From positions 1-64,000 of the forward strand of contig NZ_NITZ01000019.1 in the NCBI RefSeq assembly GCF_002632615.1: DNA of 64,000 nt, written 5' to 3'. Source of the DNA: Xenorhabdus miraniensis. GTDB taxonomy: Bacteria > Pseudomonadota > Gammaproteobacteria > Enterobacterales > Enterobacteriaceae. How positions within the stretch are numbered: position 1 is the first letter of the stretch; each line of letters begins with the position of its first letter. The position numbers and the translations under genes are program-made. The notes beneath the pieces were generated by a model. That model ran no database searches, was not told the origin of the DNA, and saw nothing but the letters and a program-made list of their open reading frames with translations. Below, one piece after another: positions 57,367 through 64,000 of this stretch.

Positions 57367-58392
57367 ATGGCAACGATTAAAGATGTGGCCAAACGCGCTG
57401 GTGTTTCGACCACAACCGTGTCCCATGTTATCAATAAAACCCGCTTCGTCGCCGAAGATACAAAGGCTACAGTTTGGGCTGCGATTAAGGAGCTGAATTA
57501 TTCTCCCAGCGCGGTTGCTCGCAGCTTGAAAGTTAATCACACTAAATCCATTGGATTGTTGGCAACATCAAGTGAAGCCCCTTATTTTGCTGAAATCATA
57601 GAATCTGTTGAAAATAGCTGCTATGGCAAAGGCTACACGCTGATTTTGTGTAATTCTCATAACAATCTTGATAAGCAGAAAGCTTATCTCGCAATGTTGG
57701 CGCAAAAACGCGTAGATGGTTTGCTGGTAATGTGTTCAGAATATCCTGAACAACTTTTAGGTATGTTAGAAGACTATCGTAATATTCCCATGGTAGTGAT
57801 GGATTGGGGAGAATCCAGAGGGGATTTTACTGATGCAATTATTGATAACGCTTTTCATGGTGGTTACTTGGCGGGTCGTTACCTTATTGAACGCGGCCAT
57901 CGTGATATTGCATCTATTCCGGGGCCATTGGCAAGAAATACCGGAGGCGGACGTCATCAAGGTTTTCTCAAGGCACTGAAAGAAGCCAATATCACTATTC
58001 GGGACGAGTGGATTGTACAAGGTGATTTTGAGCCTGAATCCGGTTATCAGGCCATGTGTAAGATCCTGAATCAAAAGCATCGCCCAACTGCTGTTTTTTG
58101 CGGTGGCGATGTTATGGCAATGGGTGCAATTTGTGCAGCCGATGAATTGGGATTACGCGTTCCGCAAGACATTTCTATCATCGGTTATGACAATATTCGT
58201 AATGCCCGCTATTTTACACCAGCATTAACAACCATCCACCAGCCCAAAGAACGTCTGGGGCAAATGGCCTTCTCAATGCTATTAGATAGGATCGTTAATA
58301 AGCGTGAAGATGCACAAACTATTGAAGTCCATCCGCGTCTCGTTGAGCGCCGCTCCGTGGCGGATGGACCTTTTATCGATTATCGCCGTTAA
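57367..58392 (+). CDS. purR: Purine repressor
   Basis: A 341-residue LacI-family repressor. The HTH starts [20 protein letters not shown] and the hinge helix is [14 protein letters not shown]. The ligand-binding domain follows E. coli PurR throughout. With hypoxanthine or guanine it represses purine synthesis genes. It is followed at 4 bp by the convergent punR, and punC beyond, as in E. coli. Confidence 0.97.
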   Translation: MATIKDVAKRAGVSTTTVSHVINKTRFVAEDTKATVWAAIKELNYSPSAVARSLKVNHTKSIGLLATSSEAPYFAEIIESVENSCYGKGYTLILCNSHNNLDKQKAYLAMLAQKRVDGLLVMCSEYPEQLLGMLEDYRNIPMVVMDWGESRGDFTDAIIDNAFHGGYLAGRYLIERGHRDIASIPGPLARNTGGGRHQGFLKALKEANITIRDEWIVQGDFEPESGYQAMCKILNQKHRPTAVFCGGDVMAMGAICAADELGLRVPQDISIIGYDNIRNARYFTPALTTIHQPKERLGQMAFSMLLDRIVNKREDAQTIEVHPRLVERRSVADGPFIDYRR

Positions 58393-58395
58393 TAG

Positions 58396-59304
58396 TTAAT
58401 TTTCCTGCAACCACTCAGCATTAAGTGTTTCACTATCTCCAAGATAACTAAGTAACCAACTTAATGCTGGTGAATGACATTCTTCTGACCATGTTAAGCA
58501 ACATGGGCTATCAGGCAGTGGTTGTTCAAGTTCCAGTGCAACTAACTTTCCTTTACGGATCAACGGCAGTGCGCGATGCTTGGGCACCATCCCGACACAC
58601 AACCCATCCATCAGGCAACTCAATCCAGCATCCCAATCAGGCACAACCAATCGCCGTTGGTTATCCAGAGCCCATGTATCGCGTTTAGGTAAGCTGCGCG
58701 AAGTGTCTTCAAGACACAAACTGGAATAAAGCCGAATTTGATCATCGTTCAGTTTTCCCGATATTGCAGCCAGTTCATGTTCAGGGCTGGCGACACACAA
58801 CCAGGGCATGAATCCCATATCCCTAAAGCTATATCGCTCACCGACAGGAGAGGCACGTGTCGCACCAATGGCAACATCCACTCTCTCATCGACAAGAGCA
58901 TCCCATACCCCATTAAAAACTTCAGGATAGATAAACAATTCAATATCTGGAAAATGGCGGTAAAAATCCAAAATCAACTGAAGTGTCCGCTCTGGCTTTA
59001 CAACTTGATCAACCGCAATACTGAATTGTCCCCGCCACCCATTAGCCACTTGCTGGCACTGGTGTCGGGTGTGATTCATTTTTTTGATAACAGATCTAGC
59101 CTCCTTGACAAAAATAACTCCAGCCTCAGTTAAATCCACATCACGATGACGACGTTCAAATAAAGGTACTGCCAGCCATTCTTCAAGTTGTTTTACCGTA
59201 TAGCTGACAGCGGAAGGTACACGATGAAGCTCTGATGCGGCAGCGCTAAAACTTCCTGTTCTGGCAACAGCATCAATAACTTCCAGAGAGTATTCAGACC
59301 ACAT
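58396..59304 (-). CDS. punR: LysR-family regulator PunR (YdhB)
   Basis: A 302-residue LysR regulator. The HTH is IDAVARTGSFSAAASELHRV, PSAVSYTVKQLEEWLAVPLF. It matches YdhB by sequence pattern and position: divergent from punC and convergent with purR. In E. coli PunR activates punC in response to adenosine-type signals. ATG 59304 has AAGGA upstream. Confidence 0.92.
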   Translation of the reverse strand: MWSEYSLEVIDAVARTGSFSAAASELHRVPSAVSYTVKQLEEWLAVPLFERRHRDVDLTEAGVIFVKEARSVIKKMNHTRHQCQQVANGWRGQFSIAVDQVVKPERTLQLILDFYRHFPDIELFIYPEVFNGVWDALVDERVDVAIGATRASPVGERYSFRDMGFMPWLCVASPEHELAAISGKLNDDQIRLYSSLCLEDTSRSLPKRDTWALDNQRRLVVPDWDAGLSCLMDGLCVGMVPKHRALPLIRKGKLVALELEQPLPDSPCCLTWSEECHSPALSWLLSYLGDSETLNAEWLQEN

Positions 59305-59417
59305 ATATATTCCTTTCAAATTTTTTCACAACATGGTGCAAATATTACCGTTTCACAAGTAAAAATCATGCCATATAAAATAAGTCGGGTATCTCCTTAT
59401 CAACTACCACGTCAAGT

Positions 59418-59469
59418 TATTAACACTATTTATTAACATCACTTATTAACACCGTTTATTAATATTATG
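59418..59469. repeat. Four 13-bp tandem repeats reaching the punC start codon
   Basis: TATTAACACTATT, TATTAACATCACT, TATTAACACCGTT and TATTAATATTATG follow without gaps; the last unit contains the ATG of punC. No good ribosome site is visible, so the array may have displaced it or the mRNA may be weakly translated. Confidence 0.88.
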
Positions 59470-60648
59470 GCAACAAATAAAAACTCAATTTCATTCATGT
59501 TTTATCTCGCCGGCCTGAGTATGCTCGGCTATTTGGCTATCGATATGTATTTGCCAGCTTTTGATGCAATGAAAGCAGAATTAGGTACATCAGAAAACGC
59601 CATTAGTGCGAGTCTTAGCATTTTTCTTGCCGGCTTTGCCTTTGCACAGCTTTTATGGGGACAATTATCTGATCGCTTAGGCAGAAAACCTGTTCTTATT
59701 ATCGGACTATCTCTGTTTTCCATTAGCTGTTTAGGTATGCTCTGGATAACGGATGCCACTCAATTGCTGGTACTGAGATTTATTCAAGCAGTTGGCGTCT
59801 GTTCTGCTGCGGTTTCCTGGCAAGCACTGGTCGTCGATAGATATGATACAGAGCACGCCAAACACGTTTTTGCTATGATCATGCCTCTGGTTGCCCTTTC
59901 TCCCGCCCTCGCTCCTTTATTAGGCGCATGGTTATTGATCCATGATGGTTGGAGAATCATTTTCTTTGTTTTAATGATAGTAACTCTCTTACTATTAATG
60001 CCAACACTTTGCCTGACCAATAAGCTCAATAACATTGAAGTAACCACGGATAAGAAGACAGTTTCTTTCCTTACGTTACTGAAATCCCCTGTTTTTAGTG
60101 GAAACGTATTGATTTATGCTTCTTGCAGTGCTGGTTTTTTTGCCTGGCTGACTGGCTCGCCCATCATTTTGAATAATATGGGTTATGATCCTACCAATAT
60201 TGGCCTAAGTTATATTCCCCAAACTCTGGCATTTATGATTGGCGGTTATGGTTGCCGTATCTTGCTGGAAAAAGTGAAAAGCGAAACAGTATTCCCGTTC
60301 CTATTGGTGGGTTATGCTGTAAGCATGATCATTATTTATTTAATTTCCATATTAAGTGAACCTTCATTTATGGCCATTCTTGCCCCTTTTTGCTTTATGG
60401 CCGCAATGAATGGAGCCTCCTACCCTATTGCCGTGGCAAAAGCTCTTTCGGTCTATCCTAAGAACAGCGGTAAAGCTGCTGCATTGCAAAATGCCCTTCA
60501 ATTAGGTCTTTGTTTTGTTGCGAGTTCATTTGTTTCTATATTTATGAAATATCCTCTCTTATCTACAACAACAGTTATGGCTCTTACTGTTGTTCCAATG
60601 GCAATAGGTTATTGGCTACAAAAGAAAAATGTGGAAGAAAACCACTAA
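59467..60648 (+). CDS. punC: MFS purine nucleoside transporter PunC (YdhC)
   Basis: A 393-residue Bcr/CflA-type MFS protein with twelve helices. Hallmarks are YLAIDMYLPAFDAMKAELGT, AQLLWGQLSDRLGRKPVLII and MPLVALSPALAPLLGAWLL. Named for position next to punR and purR, as in E. coli, where it imports purine nucleosides. The start lacks a clear ribosome site because a 13-bp tandem array runs through it. A hairpin follows. Confidence 0.92.
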   Translation: MATNKNSISFMFYLAGLSMLGYLAIDMYLPAFDAMKAELGTSENAISASLSIFLAGFAFAQLLWGQLSDRLGRKPVLIIGLSLFSISCLGMLWITDATQLLVLRFIQAVGVCSAAVSWQALVVDRYDTEHAKHVFAMIMPLVALSPALAPLLGAWLLIHDGWRIIFFVLMIVTLLLLMPTLCLTNKLNNIEVTTDKKTVSFLTLLKSPVFSGNVLIYASCSAGFFAWLTGSPIILNNMGYDPTNIGLSYIPQTLAFMIGGYGCRILLEKVKSETVFPFLLVGYAVSMIIIYLISILSEPSFMAILAPFCFMAAMNGASYPIAVAKALSVYPKNSGKAAALQNALQLGLCFVASSFVSIFMKYPLLSTTTVMALTVVPMAIGYWLQKKNVEENH

Positions 60649-60696
60649 ACATAAATTAAACAATTTCTCAAAAAAATAATAATTAAGAACATTATT

Positions 60697-60730
60697 ATCT
60701 AAAGGTTACAGCATTATGTGACCTTTAGAT
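60697..60730 (+). terminator. Terminator hairpin after punC
   Basis: ATCTAAAGGTTACA and TGTGACCTTTAGAT form a 14-bp stem with one G-U pair around a 6-base loop, followed by GATTGTTT. Confidence 0.72.
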
Positions 60731-60965
60731 GATTGTTTAAATACCATTTCACTCATATACTCATACCTATTCTTTATTCTAAAAACTCGGAATTTGAGGT
60801 TTTGCAGGGCATTGAAGCCCTTCTTAAATTTCAAGGCAGATAGGCAATTTTTTATTTTAGTTTAATATCTATATTATTTCTAACAATCCATTATGGCTTT
60901 AACATAATAAAAGTCAGCTACAAAACGATACCTCAAAATTCCATCACACAAATGTTGGAGAGTAT
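60731..60965. other. Upstream region of cfa
   Basis: No gene is seen between the punC terminator and cfa. E. coli cfa has an RpoS promoter and sRNA-sensitive leader; TTGGAGAG is before the start here, but no specific element was identified. Confidence 0.4.
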
Positions 60966-62117
60966 ATGAGTTCATCTTTCGTTGAAGATAAAAAAACAAT
61001 AACGGATTCTTGGCATAGAATCGCCCATGAATTGCTTCAAGAAGCTGATATTGATATCAATGGCAAACGCTCCTTCGATATACGCATTAAAAATCCTGAT
61101 TTTTATAAACGAGTATTGAAAGAAGGCTCTTTGGGACTGGGTGAAAGTTATATGGATGGCTGGTGGGAATGTGATCGCCTTGATATTTTCTTTCATAAAA
61201 TATTACGGGCCGGTTTGGATCGCCGTATCCCCAAAAATACTAAAGATATTTTGCAGATAATTATCTCTCGTATATTTAATTTACAATCTCCAAAACGAGC
61301 CTGGATTGTCGGTAAAGAACACTATAATTTAGGTAATGATTTGTTTACCCGAATTCTTGATCCTTATATGCAATACTCCTGTGGTTACTGGAAAGATGCC
61401 AATACCCTGGAAGAAGCCCAATCCAATAAACTCCGTCTTATTTGTGAAAAACTACAACTAGCTCCAGGCATGACTTTATTAGATATCGGTTGTGGATGGG
61501 GTGGTTTGGCCGCCTATGCCGCAGAAAATTATGGGGTATCTGTTACTGGGGTAACAATTTCAGCCGAGCAACAAAAATATGCTCAAGAGCGCTGCAAGGA
61601 TCTAGATGTCAAAATTATCCTTGAAGATTATCGTAACCTTAACCTTCAGTTTGATCGCATTGTTTCCGTTGGCATGTTTGAGCACGTTGGCCCCAAAAAT
61701 TATGACAATTATTTCCAGATAGTGAAACAGAACCTGAGACCCGATGGTCTGTTTCTTCTCCATTCCATTGGTTCTAATATCAATAAATCTGGCACTGATG
61801 CCTGGATCACCAAATATATCTTTCCCAACGGTTGCTTACCATCGATTTCAAAAATAGCCAAAGCGACTAATGGAAAATTTGTTATGGAAGATTGGCACAA
61901 TTTTGGCGCAGATTATGACCTGACGCTTATGGAATGGTATAAGCGCTTTACTGCAAGCTGGCACGAAATAGAACATAACTACAGTCCGCGTTTCAAACGG
62001 ATGTTCAGCTATTACTTGAATGCCTGTGCAGGTGCATTTCGTGCGAGGGATATTCAACTCTGGCAAATCGTATTTAGCCCGCAAGGTATTGAAAAAGGTT
62101 TGAGAGTGCCCAGATAG
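60966..62117 (+). CDS. cfa: Cyclopropane-fatty-acyl-phospholipid synthase
   Basis: A 383-residue SAM-dependent enzyme that adds a methylene bridge to unsaturated acyl chains of membrane phospholipids, protecting against acid and stationary-phase stress. The SAM motif is MTLLDIGCGWGGLAAYAAEN; the active-site segments are PYMQYSCGYWKDA and VGMFEHVGPKNYDNYF. It precedes convergent ribE, as in E. coli. Confidence 0.98.
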   Translation: MSSSFVEDKKTITDSWHRIAHELLQEADIDINGKRSFDIRIKNPDFYKRVLKEGSLGLGESYMDGWWECDRLDIFFHKILRAGLDRRIPKNTKDILQIIISRIFNLQSPKRAWIVGKEHYNLGNDLFTRILDPYMQYSCGYWKDANTLEEAQSNKLRLICEKLQLAPGMTLLDIGCGWGGLAAYAAENYGVSVTGVTISAEQQKYAQERCKDLDVKIILEDYRNLNLQFDRIVSVGMFEHVGPKNYDNYFQIVKQNLRPDGLFLLHSIGSNINKSGTDAWITKYIFPNGCLPSISKIAKATNGKFVMEDWHNFGADYDLTLMEWYKRFTASWHEIEHNYSPRFKRMFSYYLNACAGAFRARDIQLWQIVFSPQGIEKGLRVPR

Positions 62118-62144
62118 AAATTTGCTTCATCGCTCGAGTTCGAG

Positions 62145-62173
62145 AAGCTACAGAAATGTAATTTCTGTAGCTT
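62145..62173. terminator. Perfect hairpin between cfa and ribE
   Basis: AAGCTACAGAAAT and ATTTCTGTAGCTT form a 13-bp perfect stem with a 3-base loop between the convergent genes. It can stop both. Confidence 0.8.
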
Positions 62174-62227
62174 TCATGTTCAATTCAGGGCTTCGCCACA
62201 AAAACATTTACCACAACTTGATAATAT

Positions 62228-62872
62228 TTATTGTTCTTCAGTTTGTGACAACAATCTTTCCTGTTCTTTCTGTGCCATCACCCGTTCTACGGTATCCACA
62301 ATCGCTTGAGTTTGTGGATCAATCTCAATGTTGACCTTTTGACCAAGGCGTTTTTTACCGAGTGTCGTACGCGCCAAAGTTTCTGGGATCAAGTGGACAC
62401 AGAAACGGTTATTCACAACGTCCCCTATTGTCAGACTAATCCCATCGATGCCGATAAAACCTTTATGCAGGATATATTTCATTAATTGCTTATCGTGGAT
62501 CCGAAACCAAATTTCATGATTATTTTCTGAAGTGAAGATCTTGGCAATTTCTGCTGTCGTAATAACATGACCAGACATCAAATGCCCGCCAATTTCATCG
62601 CCAAATTTAGCCGCCCTCTCCAGATTGACTAAATCACCAACGTTAAGTTCACCAAGGTTGGTCAAACGCAGGGTTTCTTTCATTAAATCAAAGCTAATTA
62701 AATCACCATCGATCTTGGTTACAGTTAAACAACAGCCGTTATGGGAAACAGAAGCGCCCGTTTCAATTCCGGGTAATAATTCAGCCGGAAATTTAACAAC
62801 ATGGGTACGAAAGTGCATTTTTTCATCAATAGCAACTAGCGGCGCTTTTCCCTGAACGATACCTGTAAACAT
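62228..62872 (-). CDS. ribE: Riboflavin synthase, alpha subunit
   Basis: A 214-residue enzyme of two tandem lumazine-binding repeats: [13 protein letters not shown]...[12 protein letters not shown] and [13 protein letters not shown]...[13 protein letters not shown]. It dismutates two lumazines to riboflavin. ATG 62872 gives the usual MFTGIVQ start with AAGAGG upstream; ATGs at 62890-62902 are less suited. It is divergent from mdtK, as in E. coli (there often called ribC). Confidence 0.97.
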   Translation of the reverse strand: MFTGIVQGKAPLVAIDEKMHFRTHVVKFPAELLPGIETGASVSHNGCCLTVTKIDGDLISFDLMKETLRLTNLGELNVGDLVNLERAAKFGDEIGGHLMSGHVITTAEIAKIFTSENNHEIWFRIHDKQLMKYILHKGFIGIDGISLTIGDVVNNRFCVHLIPETLARTTLGKKRLGQKVNIEIDPQTQAIVDTVERVMAQKEQERLLSQTEEQ

Positions 62873-63126
62873 GGGAACCTCTTTAATCATTTTACATTGC
62901 AAAAGTTAGTTTAACCCACTCACCACTTTTAAACACTAGTTTGGTTGCGTGTCGTTTTAATTGAATATAGTTTATTGAGTACAAACATCGTGCAATGATT
63001 GGCTTAATAAAATGAGTCCTATACAATAGGGAAGCTTATAAGCGATACATTTTCCACTAACATCGTTTGCTCGCAGAAATATTCTTTGTTTTTCTACTTA
63101 ATTTTAAATCAAAAAAGGTGTAGTAC

Positions 63127-64000
63127 GTGCAGAAGTATTTAAATGAAGCGCGTAGTTTGCTCGCTCTGGGAATTCCCATAATCATCGCCCAATTTTCACA
63201 AACTGCAATGGGTTTTGTCGATACAGTCATGGCAGGTAAAGCTGGGGCTATTGAGATGTCAGCAGTTGCCGTTGGTACATCAATTTGGTTGCCAACTATC
63301 CTGTTTGGTCAAGGTCTATTGCTTGCACTAACACCAATCGTGGCACACATGAATGGCTCTGGTCACAGAAAAAATGTTGCTTCTCAGATTCAACAAGGAT
63401 TCTGGCTTGCAACTTTCCTTTCTATCTTAATTATCGCGGTATTGTATAACAGCCGCTTTATTATAGAAGCACAACATAACGTCGATCCTGTATTGGCGCA
63501 AAAAGCCACAGATTTTATCCATGCCATTATGTGGGGTGCGCCAGGTTACTTGTTTTATCAGGTATTACGCGGCCAATGTGAGGGGTTGTCGAAAACCAAG
63601 CCTGCAATGATAATCGGTATTGCCGGCTTACTGGTTAATATCCCCGTCAATTATATTTTCATTTACGGCAAATTTGGTGCACCTGAATTGGGCGGTGTTG
63701 GTTGTGGTGTTGCAACAGCAACGGTCTACTGGGTTATGTTCCTTCTGTTGCTTGTATATGTAAGGCATTCTCCTGCTCAAAAAGATATTCAAACATTTAG
63801 TCATTTTTCAGGCCCTAAATGGCATACCCAAAAACGAATTGCACTGCTCGGCTTGCCTATCGCACTGGCCATGTTCTTTGAGGTAACACTTTTTGCAGTT
63901 GTTTCATTGCTGGTTTCTCCGCTTGGCGTTGTCGCGGTTGCCGGGCACCAGATATCGCTCAATTTCAGCTCCATGATGTTTATGTTCCCGCTGTCATTGG
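63127..64000 (+). CDS. mdtK: MATE multidrug efflux pump MdtK (NorM), 3' truncated by window end
   Basis: The first 291 residues of a MATE-family sodium or proton antiporter. The start is GTG 63127, giving [20 protein letters not shown], like E. coli MdtK. Helices and family motifs [36 protein letters not shown] and [18 protein letters not shown] are present. It exports cationic drugs such as fluoroquinolones. The rest lies beyond the window. Confidence 0.96.
   Translation, partial: MQKYLNEARSLLALGIPIIIAQFSQTAMGFVDTVMAGKAGAIEMSAVAVGTSIWLPTILFGQGLLLALTPIVAHMNGSGHRKNVASQIQQGFWLATFLSILIIAVLYNSRFIIEAQHNVDPVLAQKATDFIHAIMWGAPGYLFYQVLRGQCEGLSKTKPAMIIGIAGLLVNIPVNYIFIYGKFGAPELGGVGCGVATATVYWVMFLLLLVYVRHSPAQKDIQTFSHFSGPKWHTQKRIALLGLPIALAMFFEVTLFAVVSLLVSPLGVVAVAGHQISLNFSSMMFMFPLSL

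Overview
The window comes from a gamma-proteobacterium of the Enterobacterales, most probably Morganellaceae and, on gene content, Xenorhabdus or a close relative such as Photorhabdus. The evidence is near-identity of many core proteins to their E. coli counterparts as I remember them (Prs, Pth, YchF, AdiA, AdiC, GrxD, SodB, GloA), enterobacterial gene order (hemA-prfA-prmC-sirB1-kdsA; lolB-ispE-prs; pth-ychF; purR-punR-punC-cfa; ribE/mdtK), AT-rich intergenic DNA, and insect-pathogen style accessory genes. No rRNA, tRNA, CRISPR array or intact insertion sequence was seen.

Layout. 1-1034: the edge of a phage or phage-tail locus, with the end of a tail-fibre assembly gene facing a silent tail-fibre 3' cassette that begins inside a probable serine-invertase crossover site. 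1366-7379: a seven-gene Nit1C cluster (nitB-H: unknown protein, nitrilase, radical SAM, GNAT, AIR-synthase-like, unknown protein, flavoprotein) behind a near-consensus sigma-54 promoter; published work links this cluster to cyanide assimilation and nitrogen starvation. 7506-15306: the core block kdsA-sirB1-prmC-prfA-hemA (minus) and lolB-ispE-prs (plus). 16092-20297: two tandem GDSL autotransporter lipases/esterases. 20414-22757: ychH, pth, ychF. 22857-32769: accessory genes, including a Tat-exported amidohydrolase, a tiny secreted four-cysteine peptide, an alpha/beta hydrolase, a TAXI-type TRAP transporter with L-2-hydroxyglutarate dehydrogenase, a methyltransferase and a HutD/Ves protein.

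32896-41043: a MocR regulator divergent from a short-Q-loop, cyanide-insensitive-type bd oxidase with its DUF2474 small protein, an orphan NarX-type kinase, phoH, and an extended endonuclease I. 41141-49767: two UspF-type stress proteins, a pseudouridine catabolism operon (psuK-psuG-NupC-type transporter) with CRP-like sites upstream, and an arginine-dependent acid-resistance pair adiA-adiC without adiY. 50696-51405: an isolated holin plus NPGNIR-protein lysis pair. 51838-64000: frmA-frmB and gloA (formaldehyde and methylglyoxal detoxification), rnt, grxD, sodB, a tiny ynhF, purR, punR, punC, cfa, ribE and the start of mdtK.

The points most worth attention are: the Nit1C cluster with its sigma-54 promoter and possible upstream activator dyad, in the same window as a cyanide-insensitive-type oxidase; the invertible tail-fibre cassette; the secreted cysteine peptide; the stand-alone lysis pair; and nine separate loci carrying unrelated 12-19-bp tandem duplications, two of them in frame within genes.
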